From the NCBI GenBank assembly GCA_934277495.1, contig CAKQUI010000075.1, forward strand, positions 1 through 11,343: a DNA stretch of 11,343 nt, written 5' to 3'. Below the pieces are notes generated by a model. It was not told the origin of the DNA. It was given only the letters and a program-made list of their open reading frames with translations, and did not search any database. Of this stretch, positions 1 through 7,137 are shown in pieces; within the stretch, counting starts at the first letter, position 1, and each line of letters starts with the position of its first letter. Origin of the DNA: an uncultured Clostridia bacterium. Its GTDB lineage: Bacteria > Bacillota > Clostridia > Peptostreptococcales > Anaerovoracaceae. Made by a program: the position numbers and the translations under genes.

Positions 1-948
1 CTTTCAAAAGTCATCCTGGTAGGCGGTTCCACAAGGATCCCGGCTGTACAGGAAGCTGTAAAGAAGATCACAGGCAAAGAGCCGTTCAAGGGCATCAACC
101 CTGATGAATGCGTAGCTATCGGTGCTGCTATCCAGGCAGGCGTACTGACAGGCGAAGTAAACGACGTACTTCTTCTTGACGTAACTCCGCTGTCACTTTC
201 CATCGAGACACTGGGCGGCGTTGCTACAAAGCTCATCGAAAGAAACACTACAATACCTACAAAGAAGAGCCAGGTATTCTCGACTGCTGCCGACAACCAG
301 ACAGCTGTAGATATCCACGTAATGCAGGGTGAAAGAGAAATGGCTTCAGGCAATACAACGCTTGGCAGATTCCAGCTCACAGGTATCCCGCCAGCTCCAC
401 GTGGAATCCCTCAGATCGAAGTTACTTTCGATATCGACGCCAACGGCATCGTAAACGTAAGCGCCAAGGATATGGGAACAGGCAAGGAGCAGAGCATCAC
501 GATCACTTCTTCCACAAAGCTCTCTGATGAAGAGATACAGGCAAAGGTAAAAGAAGCTGAACAGTATGCAGCTGAAGACAAGCAGAGAAAAGAAGAAGTA
601 GAGATCAGAAACAGAGCTGAAACTCTCGTTTACGAAACTGAAAAGAACATGAAGGAGATCGAAGGATCGCTTTCAGAAGATGAAAAGAACGATATCAATG
701 CAGCTAAAGAAGAGCTTTCAAAGGCTCTGGAAGCTAACAATATCGACGACATCAAAGACAAGACTGAAAAACTGACTGAGAAGTTCCACACTATATCAGC
801 CAAGATGTATCAGCAGGCTCAGGCAGCAGGTACAGGTCCTGACATGGGCGGAGCAGCAGGAGCAGCAGGTGCTGATGCAGGAGCTTCACAGCCAAACAAC
901 GACAATGTTGTTGATGCTGACTACGAAGTAGTCGATGACGATAAATAA
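1..948 (+). CDS. dnaK: Molecular chaperone DnaK (Hsp70), C-terminal part, 5' end outside the window
   Basis: This is the last 315 residues of Hsp70, an ATP-driven cytosolic chaperone that binds exposed hydrophobic segments and is stimulated by DnaJ and GrpE. The frame is open from base 1. Local residues 7-14 (VGGSTRIP) are the third Hsp70 signature at the end of the ATPase domain. Residues 56-60 (VLLLD) are the interdomain linker, followed by the beta-sandwich substrate-binding domain (to about residue 210) and the helical lid rich in Lys and Glu. The tail is Gly/Ala-rich (tandem GGAGCAGCA at 850-867) and ends in an acidic [11 protein letters not shown], typical of bacterial DnaK. After the linker the protein reads SLSIETLGG where many DnaKs have SLGIET, a small substitution. 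Isoleucine is almost always ATC here, unlike most genes downstream, which fits very high expression. About half of the protein lies upstream of the window. dnaJ follows 25 bases later, and grpE and hrcA may lie upstream. Confidence 0.97.
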   Translation, partial: LSKVILVGGSTRIPAVQEAVKKITGKEPFKGINPDECVAIGAAIQAGVLTGEVNDVLLLDVTPLSLSIETLGGVATKLIERNTTIPTKKSQVFSTAADNQTAVDIHVMQGEREMASGNTTLGRFQLTGIPPAPRGIPQIEVTFDIDANGIVNVSAKDMGTGKEQSITITSSTKLSDEEIQAKVKEAEQYAAEDKQRKEEVEIRNRAETLVYETEKNMKEIEGSLSEDEKNDINAAKEELSKALEANNIDDIKDKTEKLTEKFHTISAKMYQQAQAAGTGPDMGGAAGAAGADAGASQPNNDNVVDADYEVVDDDK

Positions 949-973
949 AAACCGGCGATAAGAGGAAACGATA

Positions 974-2113
974 ATGGCAGATAAGAGAGATTACTACGAA
1001 GTCCTGGGACTCAGCAAGGGAGCGTCGGAAGACGAGATAAAAAAAGCCTTCAGAAAGATGGCTATGAAATATCATCCCGACAGGAATCCCGGAGACAAAG
1101 AAGCCGAAGAAAAATTCAAAGAGATAAATGAAGCTTACGCTGTATTGTCAGACCCGGATAAGAAGGACAAATATGACAGATTCGGTCATGCCGGTGTTGA
1201 TCCTAATTCCGGCTTTGGCGGCGGAGGCGGATTCGGCGGCTTTGGCGGCTTCGAAGATATTTTCGATATGTTCGGCGGTGCGTTCAGCGGTTTCGGCGGA
1301 GGAGGCCGGAGCCGCAGGAACGGTCCTCAGAAGGGCAGCGACCTTCAGAAGACAGTTACTATAGATTTTGAAGAAGCCGCTTTCGGCACCAAGAAGGAAA
1401 TACGCATAAACAAATATGTCAAATGCAAGACATGCGACGGTACAGGTGCACAGCCGGGTACTTCAAAGAAGAAATGTCCGAAATGCGGAGGCACAGGCGA
1501 AGTAAGGACTGCACAGAGGACTCCTCTGGGTACTTTCCAGAGTGTGTCAGCATGTCCTGACTGCAACGGTACCGGTGAGATAAACGAGACTCCATGCAAG
1601 GACTGCGGAGGCACAGGAAGGATAAGAGACAATGTCACGATAGCAGTGAATATCCCGGCAGGCGTAGACAACGATTCGGTCATACCTATCAGAGGACAGG
1701 GCGAACCGGGCGTCAATGGAGGTCCGGATGGAGATCTGTATATAGTGATCAATGTCAGACCGCATGAGATCTTCGAGAGAAGAGGTCAGGATCTGTGGCT
1801 TGAGATACCTATCACATTCGATCAGGCAGCTCTTGGCGATGAGATCGTAGTGCCTACTCTTGAAGGCAAAGTATCATACAAGGTGCCGGCTGGAACACAG
1901 CCTGACACAGTCTTCAGACTCAAGGGCAAGGGCATCAAGAATGTAAGAAACAGCAGGAAGGGCGACCTTTATGTGAAAGTCAGCCTGGAAGTGCCTACAA
2001 AACTGAATTCAAAACAGAAAAAGGCTATTTCTGCAATGGCAAAGGCTGTGACGAATGACTGCTACCACAAGAAGAGCAGATTCCTTGATTCCATCAAAGA
2101 ATTCTTCTCATGA
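974..2113 (+). CDS. dnaJ: Chaperone protein DnaJ (Hsp40, type A)
   Basis: DnaJ is the cytosolic co-chaperone that delivers substrates to DnaK and triggers its ATP hydrolysis. All type A regions are present in the 379 residues. The J domain (about 5-70) carries HPD at 34-36. A Gly/Phe-rich linker runs from about 79 to 111. The zinc domain has four CxxCxGxG repeats with cysteines 151/154, 168/171, 194/197 and 208/211, giving two Zn sites. The C-terminal substrate-binding and dimerisation domains follow, and the length is normal for the family. The ATG is preceded by AGAGGA seven bases upstream (961-966). The gene starts 25 bases after dnaK with no promoter or terminator between them, so the two are very probably co-transcribed. 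A strong terminator follows at 2179-2222. Ile codons are a mix of ATC and ATA, intermediate between dnaK and the metabolic genes downstream. Confidence 0.98.
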   Translation: MADKRDYYEVLGLSKGASEDEIKKAFRKMAMKYHPDRNPGDKEAEEKFKEINEAYAVLSDPDKKDKYDRFGHAGVDPNSGFGGGGGFGGFGGFEDIFDMFGGAFSGFGGGGRSRRNGPQKGSDLQKTVTIDFEEAAFGTKKEIRINKYVKCKTCDGTGAQPGTSKKKCPKCGGTGEVRTAQRTPLGTFQSVSACPDCNGTGEINETPCKDCGGTGRIRDNVTIAVNIPAGVDNDSVIPIRGQGEPGVNGGPDGDLYIVINVRPHEIFERRGQDLWLEIPITFDQAALGDEIVVPTLEGKVSYKVPAGTQPDTVFRLKGKGIKNVRNSRKGDLYVKVSLEVPTKLNSKQKKAISAMAKAVTNDCYHKKSRFLDSIKEFFS

Positions 2114-2178
2114 TAAAAAGCAGCATAAAGGTCATGAGCATGCGGACAGATCGCCGTAAGATAATAAGAACATAGCAG

Positions 2179-2222
2179 AGACCTGCATTACCGGGATATA
2201 TCCGGCAGTGCAGGTCTTTTTT
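2179..2222 (+). terminator. Intrinsic terminator of the dnaK-dnaJ operon
   Basis: A perfect 9-bp outer stem (AGACCTGCA at 2179-2187 with TGCAGGTCT at 2209-2217) encloses a 3x3 internal loop, an inner CCGG/CCGG stem (2191-2194 with 2202-2205) and a small AT-rich loop. It runs directly into TTTTTT at 2217-2222. The T run is on the + strand side only, so it serves dnaJ. On the - strand the hairpin is followed by mixed sequence and would be a poor terminator for the MerR-family gene that ends at 2239. The 125-base gap between dnaJ and that gene holds nothing else I can recognise. Confidence 0.88.
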
Positions 2223-2238
2223 GGTATTTTTTGCCGGG

Positions 2239-3090
2239 TCATTTCTTTGGAAAGACCGGGATCGATATCTTGACGGTATATTCGTCATAGGTGAATTTAG
2301 TCATTTCATCCAGCAGAATGTCTTCATAAAAGTATCTGCCTGTCGTCAGATCATTTTCTTCAGCGAAATCCAGAAGCTTCCTGAACATAGCGGGGTTGTC
2401 ATCATATCCCAGTGTATTGCATATGACGGCGTACCGGAAGGGTCCTGCAGATGTTATGCTTTCCGGGTCCAGCTCCTTCACGTCAAAGGGAGTGAGCCTT
2501 GTGAAAAGATGTGAATAGCTGTAGTCTTTTGTGCTGATATCAGAATGGGTGTCCACCAGACCTCCTATGGAGTAGGGACTGTAAACCTGGTTGCGGTGGC
2601 AGTAGTTTATGAGCTCCTGCATTGCCCTGTAGATATCGGGTTCTGCCGATGTGCCTTTGTATTCTGTTATGAGATAATGTTCCTGCGGCCTGTCTTCAAG
2701 ATAGATACTGCCGTGGACAGCAGCCATACCTTCTTTAGTGATACGTTCACGTTCCTGGATGAACGCCTTGAGCCACTGCAGTTCTGCGATCTTTTCATCG
2801 ACACGTATGCTCTGCTCCTGCAGCAGATGAAGGAAAGACTCAGGGCTCCTGGTGTTAAGATATTTCTTTATATCGGCAAGTGGCATGTCAAGATCTTTCA
2901 GCATATCTATAGTGATGAATGTATCCAGCTGGAGATACGAATAGTATCTGTAACCATTCAAGCTTTTTTTTTCAGGTTTCAGGATACCGATATCATCATA
3001 GTGAAAAAGGGTCTGTTTTTTTACTCCGCAAAGCCTGGCAAATTCACCTGTGGTGAAATACTTACCGGGATTATGTTTGTTCTGTTCCAT
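2239..3090 (-). CDS. MerR-family transcriptional regulator with GyrI-like effector-binding domain
   Basis: This 283-residue protein resembles the BmrR/BltR type of multidrug-sensing activators. Residues 11-79 form the MerR winged helix-turn-helix: [13 protein letters not shown], then [13 protein letters not shown] and [12 protein letters not shown], the usual family signatures. A predicted coiled coil (about 82-118) would make the dimer. The C-terminal part (about 125-283) has the shape of a GyrI-like ligand-binding domain, ending in [12 protein letters not shown] and then YTVKISIPV. Acidic residues such as Glu256 could contact cationic ligands, which is an inference from BmrR. The ATG is preceded by AAGGAG (3097-3102 on the + strand) with a 6-base spacer. 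The gene is divergent from a MATE transporter, and the shared 90-base gap contains a MerR-type operator, so it most likely controls the transporter and perhaps itself. The inducing ligand cannot be read from sequence. Confidence 0.93.
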   Translation of the reverse strand: MEQNKHNPGKYFTTGEFARLCGVKKQTLFHYDDIGILKPEKKSLNGYRYYSYLQLDTFITIDMLKDLDMPLADIKKYLNTRSPESFLHLLQEQSIRVDEKIAELQWLKAFIQERERITKEGMAAVHGSIYLEDRPQEHYLITEYKGTSAEPDIYRAMQELINYCHRNQVYSPYSIGGLVDTHSDISTKDYSYSHLFTRLTPFDVKELDPESITSAGPFRYAVICNTLGYDDNPAMFRKLLDFAEENDLTTGRYFYEDILLDEMTKFTYDEYTVKISIPVFPKK

Positions 3091-3128
3091 ATAAAACTCC
3101 TTCGATGATGTGTTTTGTGAAAAAACAG

Positions 3129-3159
3129 TTGACTATACGGTTACTGTATACTTTACCAT
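3129..3159 (+). promoter_or_regulatory. MerR-type promoter (19-bp spacer) of the MATE transporter gene
   Basis: A -35 box TTGACT (3129-3134, 5/6 consensus) and a -10 box TACCAT (3154-3159, 4/6) are separated by 19 bp instead of the usual 17. An overlong spacer is the hallmark of promoters activated by MerR-family proteins, which distort the DNA to bring the two boxes into register. A 17-bp dyad fills most of the spacer. The implied start of transcription is near 3166, at the ribosome-binding site, giving a leader of only about 15 bases. The boxes are direct observations; the function is inferred from the family. Confidence 0.8.
3134..3150. promoter_or_regulatory. Probable operator of the divergent MerR-family regulator
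   Basis: TATACGGTTACTGTATA is a 17-bp inverted repeat centred on 3142 with one mismatched pair (3139/3145). It sits inside the spacer of the transporter promoter, exactly where MerR-family dimers bind. On the - strand the overlapping TATAGT (3132-3137) could serve as a -10 box for the regulator gene, which would allow autoregulation, but no good matching -35 is visible for it. Confidence 0.75.
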
Positions 3160-3165
3160 GAAATC

Positions 3166-3171
3166 AAGGAG
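3166..3171 (+). promoter_or_regulatory. Ribosome-binding site that fixes the MATE gene start
   Basis: AAGGAG ends 9 bases before the ATG at 3181. An in-frame TTG at 3172 directly abuts this site and could not be served by it, so the ATG is chosen over the three-residue-longer reading. Confidence 0.8.
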
Positions 3172-3180
3172 TTGATAAGT

Positions 3181-4521
3181 ATGAACGATATATTTGAAGG
3201 TGATCTTACAGGAAAAAAGTTTTTTCATTTCGTGTGGCCCTCTGTGCTGATGATGCTGGTGATAGGTCTGTATTACGGTATAGACTCGGTTTTCGTCAAG
3301 CGTCTTGTGGGTGAAGACGGTCTGGCAAGTCTTGCGATAGCATACCCGGTGCAGGGTATAATGTGGGGCGTGGCAGTCATGCTGGCCTCAGGAGCCAGCG
3401 CTATAGTAGCTATAAAGATGGGCGAGGGCGATCAGAAAGAGGCCAATGAGAAATATACTATGATGTGCGTGGTTTCGATAGTGCTGGGCCTGATATTCAC
3501 GGCATTGTGCCTACTGTTTATGGACAGTATAGTGGATTTCCTTGGCGCCACGGATCTGCTGAGAGACCACTGCCGGGTTTTCCTGCAGATACTCGTTTTA
3601 GGCTGTCCTGCTGCTTTTCTGGGACAGATCTTCGAGTATTTCATAAGAGTGGACGGAAGGCCGACATTCACGCTGCTGCTTTATATATCCGGCGGCGTGG
3701 TACATCTGATATGCGACTATATCTTCATGGGTCCGATGGATATGGGACTGGCAGGAGCAGGGTATGCCAATCTGGCAGGTCTTGTGACTGTGATGCTGGC
3801 AGGAGGAGCATACTTCCTGTTCATGGATACGAAACTGTCGTTTGTCAGGTTCAGAGCCGACTGGAAATACATAGGACACTGCTTCCTGAACGGTTCATCA
3901 GAACTTGTCAGCGAGTCATCGGTAGGCATAACTACGTTCTTTTTCAATATAGTTGTTCTGGGGCTCGTCGGGGAGACCGGTGTGGCGGCAGTGAGCATAG
4001 TCCTCAACATACAGTTTTTCATGATATCTGTTTTCCTGGGGTTCATTACAGGTGCATCGCCGCTGATAAGCTATTTCTACGGTGCCGGTGAGTTCAGCAA
4101 GGTGGATCATGTCATAAAATATTCAAAGAGGTTCATCATCGCAGCATCAGTTGCAGGAGCGATCGTCTGCCTGTTATTCGGAAAATATCTTGTGATGATA
4201 TATGAACCTGAAGGCAGCAAACTGTTTGATATGTCTCTTGTAGGTATAAGGTATCTTTCCATAGCGATACTTTTGTCAGGAGTGAACATATATGGCTCAG
4301 GGTTCTTTACAGCATACGGAAACGGTGTCGTTTCAGCAGTTATATCGGCCTCCAGAGGTCTTGTGATGGTCATCGCAGGCATGTACCTGCTGTCCTGGCT
4401 GTTTGACATGACAGGCGTATGGCTCACACTGGGATTTGCTGAGGCTGCGACGCTGATCATTTCGGCTGTGATGTTCAGGAAATACAAGGATGTCTATCAT
4501 TATCACATACTGGGAGCATGA
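3181..4521 (+). CDS. MATE-family multidrug/sodium antiporter-type efflux transporter
   Basis: This 446-residue integral membrane protein has the usual MATE length and the expected pattern of about twelve hydrophobic segments in two similar halves. Near the N-terminus it reads FHFVWPSVLMMLVIGLYYGIDSVFVKRLVG, then a long helix with VMLASGASAIVAIKMGEGD, the typical first and second MATE helices with the conserved G-x-G-D/E-type loop. The second half (about residue 220 onwards) repeats the layout and includes GFITGASPLISYFYGAGE. MATE proteins export cationic drugs or metabolites across the cytoplasmic membrane in exchange for Na+ or H+. The divergent MerR-family regulator and the MerR-type promoter directly upstream suggest induction by a transported compound. 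An intrinsic terminator follows, lying inside the end of the converging gene. Substrate and coupling ion cannot be told from the sequence. Confidence 0.93.
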   Translation: MNDIFEGDLTGKKFFHFVWPSVLMMLVIGLYYGIDSVFVKRLVGEDGLASLAIAYPVQGIMWGVAVMLASGASAIVAIKMGEGDQKEANEKYTMMCVVSIVLGLIFTALCLLFMDSIVDFLGATDLLRDHCRVFLQILVLGCPAAFLGQIFEYFIRVDGRPTFTLLLYISGGVVHLICDYIFMGPMDMGLAGAGYANLAGLVTVMLAGGAYFLFMDTKLSFVRFRADWKYIGHCFLNGSSELVSESSVGITTFFFNIVVLGLVGETGVAAVSIVLNIQFFMISVFLGFITGASPLISYFYGAGEFSKVDHVIKYSKRFIIAASVAGAIVCLLFGKYLVMIYEPEGSKLFDMSLVGIRYLSIAILLSGVNIYGSGFFTAYGNGVVSAVISASRGLVMVIAGMYLLSWLFDMTGVWLTLGFAEAATLIISAVMFRKYKDVYHYHILGA

Positions 4522-4522
4522 C

Positions 4523-4537
4523 CATGCAGACTGCATG
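4523..4537. repeat. Perfect 7-bp-arm dyad between the convergent genes
   Basis: CATGCAG and CTGCATG flank a single A at 4530. As RNA it can form a 6-bp stem with a GAC triloop on the + strand. It lies just after the MATE stop and just past the SpoIID-like stop. No T tract follows on either strand, so it is not a classical terminator on its own. Confidence 0.5.
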
Positions 4538-5563
4538 TCACCATACTACTGTCCCGCTGTAGTAGTGGGACAGTATTTTTTTGTAGTCGTATCCTTTCTT
4601 TGCCATACCGTCGGCGCCGTACTGGCTCATGCCTACGCCATGACCGCTGCCGTCAGATGTGAACGTTATGCTTCCGTCTGATATCTTTATGGTAAAGTTC
4701 GCCGAAGGCAGTCCGAGAGCTTCACGGACGGTCCTGCCTTCAACAGTACCATTTCCGATCTTCATTTCATGGACACGGCTTCCCTTGCTTCTGCTGCTGA
4801 TCTTTATATTTGATGCGTTTATGTCGCCGAAGGATATGCCGGGACATGCAGAACGCATCTTTGCTGCAAATTCACTTACTGTGAATGTATGCTTTTCTTT
4901 CTGGTGGGTGGCAGAATCCTCATAAGGACTGTCCACACTGACAAGATAAGGAACAGCAGCAGCAAATACATCTTCACAGTTTTCTGTGCGTCCTCCGCTG
5001 GAGGAGTGGAACAGAGCCTGTTCCACCAGTTTGCCGTCGTAATACAGCAGCTGGTTTTTCGTATCGTCAACTGCCGAGCATATCTTTTTCCAGTCCTTGT
5101 CCATCCAGTCGCTGCCCTTGACTGCTTTCAGATCGCTGGTGTTTTTGTATACCTGGCAGTGGACAGCGTCGCAGAGCGGAGCCTGAGGATGGGATGTCGG
5201 ATTGCCGTTTTTTTCAGCTTTTATGACACGTGCCAGAGAGTATGTCCTGGCAGCCACCGCCTGGGCTTTCAGTGCTTCCTTGTGGAAAGCAGATGGCATT
5301 TCGCAGGCAACGACGCCCTTTACATAATCCTCGAATCCGATCTTTTCAGTCCTGCCGGATGCTGTCCTGTATACCGTTATGGTGCTTATGGGCTTTACCG
5401 TTTCGAAATCAGCATGTACTTTTTTTTCGTTTTTTTCCGGCTGCATATCATCGTTGTGGTATCTTGTAATGATGAACGGCGGCAGTGTCAGAAGCAGGCA
5501 TATGGATATCGCAGCCAGCAGTACAGGCAGAACAGCTGCCGGCGGCCTTACTGATCTTTTCAT
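4538..5563 (-). CDS. SpoIID/LytB-domain protein, membrane-anchored, putative peptidoglycan-acting
   Basis: The predicted protein has 341 residues. After a basic start (MKRSVRPP) comes one hydrophobic segment, AAVLPVLLAAISICLLLTLP, a signal anchor that places the rest outside the membrane. The SpoIID domain follows: FEDYVKGVVACEMPSAF, with the Glu of EMP matching the catalytic Glu of SpoIID lytic transglycosylase, then KAQAVAARTYSL, HSSSGGRTE and, near the end, GHGVGMSQYGADGMA and YYSGT, all family landmarks. SpoIID cuts glycan strands during engulfment in spore formers, while LytB-type relatives modify amidases, so the exact role is uncertain. The ATG at 5563 has GGAGG six bases upstream; an in-frame TTG two codons earlier abuts that site and is unlikely. 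It converges on the MATE gene and is divergent from fumarase. No clear sporulation sigma-factor promoter is visible. Confidence 0.92.
   Translation of the reverse strand: MKRSVRPPAAVLPVLLAAISICLLLTLPPFIITRYHNDDMQPEKNEKKVHADFETVKPISTITVYRTASGRTEKIGFEDYVKGVVACEMPSAFHKEALKAQAVAARTYSLARVIKAEKNGNPTSHPQAPLCDAVHCQVYKNTSDLKAVKGSDWMDKDWKKICSAVDDTKNQLLYYDGKLVEQALFHSSSGGRTENCEDVFAAAVPYLVSVDSPYEDSATHQKEKHTFTVSEFAAKMRSACPGISFGDINASNIKISSRSKGSRVHEMKIGNGTVEGRTVREALGLPSANFTIKISDGSITFTSDGSGHGVGMSQYGADGMAKKGYDYKKILSHYYSGTVVW
4547..4582 (+). terminator. Intrinsic terminator of the MATE gene, inside the converging CDS
   Basis: TACTGTCCC (4547-4555) pairs perfectly with GGGACAGTA (4567-4575) around an 11-base loop and is followed by seven T residues (4576-4582). 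It is oriented for the + strand gene that ends at 4521. The hairpin also lies inside the last dozen codons of the - strand SpoIID-like gene, whose stop is at 4538-4540, and encodes part of its conserved YYSGT end. Confidence 0.87.
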
Positions 5564-5569
5564 AAACAA

Positions 5570-5574
5570 CCTCC
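5570..5574 (-). promoter_or_regulatory. Ribosome-binding site that fixes the SpoIID-like gene start
   Basis: On the - strand GGAGG is followed by TTGTTT and then ATG. The six-base spacing supports the ATG at 5563. The TTG touching the site is too close to be used. Confidence 0.75.
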
Positions 5575-5583
5575 ATGATATAT

Positions 5584-5622
5584 TTGTACAAGTTTATGAT
5601 AAAATCTTGAGAATATGTACAT
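5584..5622. repeat. Pair of 8-bp palindromes upstream of fumarase
   Basis: TTGTACAA (5584-5591) and ATGTACAT (5615-5622) share the core TGTACA. Their centres are 31 bp apart, close to three helical turns, so they face the same side of the DNA. The second lies in the spacer of the candidate fumarase promoter and the first just upstream of its -35 box. They could be operator half-sites for a dimeric regulator, but this AT-rich region could produce them by chance. Confidence 0.4.
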
Positions 5623-5637
5623 CTTATGGTGTATAAT
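5607..5637 (+). promoter_or_regulatory. Candidate promoter of the fumarase operon
   Basis: A perfect TATAAT (5632-5637) is preceded by TTGAGA (5607-5612, 5/6 consensus) at a 19-bp spacing, longer than ideal. This may mean a weak or activator-dependent promoter. Transcription would start near 5644, about 35 bases before the start codon. Confidence 0.6.
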
Positions 5638-5678
5638 GGATATTGTTTGAAACTATCAGAAAGGACGATACGAAGGAT

Positions 5679-6521
5679 ATGAGAGAAATAGATGTCAGCC
5701 TTGTGACTGACACAGTGAAGAGGCTGTGTATCGAGGCAAACCATTATCTCGGAGAAGATACGAAAAACTGCATAATACAGAAATCCGAAGAGGAAACATG
5801 GCCTGTGGCCAGGGACATACTGGAAAGCATAAAGGAGAATATAAAGATAGCGGAGGAAGGCATTTTCCCGCTGTGCCAGGACACAGGCATGGCGTGTGTT
5901 TTCCTTGAAGTGGGTCAGGATGTGCATTTCACAGGAGGCAGCATAGAAGATGCTGTCAACGAAGGCGTGCGCAGAGGATACGGCGAAGGATATCTCAGAA
6001 AATCCATCGTGAAGGATCCGCTAAGGAGAGTGAACACCGGCGACAACACGCCAGCCTATATACATTATGATATAGTTCCGGGAGACAAACTGAAGATAAC
6101 GGTAGCTCCGAAGGGATTCGGTTCAGAGAACATGAGCCAGGTGAAGATGCTGCCGCCTTCTGCAGGTGAGGACGGTGTCAAGGACTTCGTGGTGGATGTA
6201 TGCAGCAGCGCCGGAGCCAACCCATGTCCGCCTGTAGTTGTCGGCGTAGGTATCGGAGGGACTTTTGACAAAGCAGCTCTGATGGCTAAAAAATCACTGC
6301 TGGTGCCGGCAGGAAATCACAACGATGACCCGTATTATGCTGCTATGGAAGACGAACTCCTTGAACGCATAAACAGGCTTGGTATAGGACCTCAGGGATT
6401 CGGAGGCAGGACAACAGCACTGGCGGTGCATATAACTGCGGCACCGACACATATAGCAGGACTTCCTGTTGCAGTCAACATAAACTGCCATGTGAGCAGA
6501 CACAGAGAAGCTATTATATGA
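5679..6521 (+). CDS. fumA: Class I fumarate hydratase, alpha subunit ([4Fe-4S], two-subunit type)
   Basis: This 280-residue protein is the iron-sulfur subunit of a two-part class I fumarase (fumarate + water to L-malate); the same family includes L-tartrate dehydratase and mesaconase, so the substrate is not certain. Landmarks are PLCQDTGM (Cys66), KGFGSENMS (144-153), NPCPP (Cys183), GVGIGG, GPQGFGGRTTAL and NINCHVSRH (Cys270). The three cysteines match the expected cluster ligands, leaving one iron free for substrate. KGFGSENMS has Phe where many members have Gly. The ATG at 5679 gives the usual family start MREIDVS; an in-frame TTG at 5643 would give an atypical extension with no ribosome-binding site. 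Spacing is odd: AAGGA lies only one base before the ATG and AAAGGA 13 bases before it. The beta subunit follows directly. Ile is mostly ATA here. Confidence 0.92.
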   Translation: MREIDVSLVTDTVKRLCIEANHYLGEDTKNCIIQKSEEETWPVARDILESIKENIKIAEEGIFPLCQDTGMACVFLEVGQDVHFTGGSIEDAVNEGVRRGYGEGYLRKSIVKDPLRRVNTGDNTPAYIHYDIVPGDKLKITVAPKGFGSENMSQVKMLPPSAGEDGVKDFVVDVCSSAGANPCPPVVVGVGIGGTFDKAALMAKKSLLVPAGNHNDDPYYAAMEDELLERINRLGIGPQGFGGRTTALAVHITAAPTHIAGLPVAVNINCHVSRHREAII

Positions 6522-6541
6522 CGGGAGTGAAAGGCGGGAAA

Positions 6542-7096
6542 ATGGAATACAGACTTAAAGAGCCGTTTACAAAAGAAAAAGTCAGCGAGCTGCGTGCCGG
6601 TGACCAGGTGCTTGTGACAGGCGTGATATACACAGCCCGTGATGCGGCGCACAAGCGTATAACAGAAATGATAGACAGAGGAGAGGAACCTCCTTTTGAA
6701 ATAAAAGATTCGATGATATACTATGTAGGTCCTACGCCTGCAAAGCCGGGACATCCTATAGGTTCAGCGGGTCCTACCACAAGCTACAGGATGGATGCCT
6801 ATGCACCGCAGCTTCTGGATCTGGGGCAGCTTGCCATGATAGGCAAAGGTCAGAGATCACAGGAAGTCAAAGATGCAGTGGTCAGAAACGGTGCAGTATA
6901 TCTTGCAGCCATAGGTGGAGCGGCAGCTCTCATGGCAAGACAGATAAAATCAGCTGAAGTCATAGCATTCGATGATCTTGGCGCCGAAGCTGTCAGGAAA
7001 CTTTATGTGGAGGATCTGCCGCTTACAGTGGTGCTTGATGCTGCAGGCGGCGATCTTTACAGCAAGGGCCGTGAAGAATACCTTGAGACTTTATAG
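6542..7096 (+). CDS. fumB: Class I fumarate hydratase, beta subunit
   Basis: This 184-residue protein matches the C-terminal half of single-chain class I fumarases and completes the active site with the upstream alpha subunit. Family landmarks are TARDAAHKR (31-39), YYVGPTPAKPG, GSAGPTTSYRMD (74-85), IGKG (100-103), AAIGGAAAL (122-130) and the VIAFDDLGAEAV segment. The ATG at 6542 gives the standard start MEYRL and has AAAGG about seven bases upstream. An in-frame ATG at 6518 overlaps the alpha-subunit stop as ATGA but has no good ribosome-binding site and would add eight atypical residues. Either way the two cistrons are adjacent and translationally close, as expected for a 1:1 complex. The name assumes fumarase activity; tartrate dehydratase or mesaconase remain possible. 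Symbol usage is loose, as E. coli fumB is a different isozyme. Confidence 0.92.
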   Translation: MEYRLKEPFTKEKVSELRAGDQVLVTGVIYTARDAAHKRITEMIDRGEEPPFEIKDSMIYYVGPTPAKPGHPIGSAGPTTSYRMDAYAPQLLDLGQLAMIGKGQRSQEVKDAVVRNGAVYLAAIGGAAALMARQIKSAEVIAFDDLGAEAVRKLYVEDLPLTVVLDAAGGDLYSKGREEYLETL

Positions 7097-7107
7097 AAGT
7101 TGTTTTT

Positions 7108-7137
7108 TTGACACAAATAGTGTAAGATTGATGTAAA
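7108..7137 (+). promoter_or_regulatory. Candidate promoter of metY-metA
   Basis: A perfect -35 box TTGACA (7108-7113), preceded by a T tract, lies 18 bp before TGTAAA (7132-7137, 4/6 of the -10 consensus). The 61-base gap between fumB and metY has no convincing terminator and is too short to hold a SAM riboswitch or a T-box leader. If used, transcription would start about 14 bases before the metY ATG. Confidence 0.55.

Noticed and set aside
1201..1320. GGCGGC-type repetitive stretch in dnaJ
   Set aside because: It encodes the normal Gly/Phe-rich linker of type A DnaJ, not an independent repeat element.
3158..3175. Five-codon frame (ATG to TGA) just before the MATE gene, as a possible leader peptide
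   Set aside because: Its ATG lies in the predicted -10 box, upstream of the likely transcript start, and has no ribosome-binding site.
4889..5554. 221-codon + strand frame opposite the SpoIID-like gene
   Set aside because: It is a shadow of a gene with clear SpoIID motifs and has no plausible start signal.
5448..5927. - strand frame of 159 codons bridging the SpoIID-like gene and fumarase
   Set aside because: It crosses both real genes and their promoter gap, has no ribosome-binding site, and its protein looks random.
7087..7109. Possible terminator after fumB: ACTT/AAGT followed by a T run
   Set aside because: The stem is only four AU-rich pairs and overlaps the fumB stop; the T run is better explained as part of the -35 region of the candidate metY promoter.
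7111..7123. ACAC-AAATA-GTGT inverted repeat in the metY promoter
   Set aside because: Arms of four bases are expected often by chance, and the flanks do not extend the symmetry.
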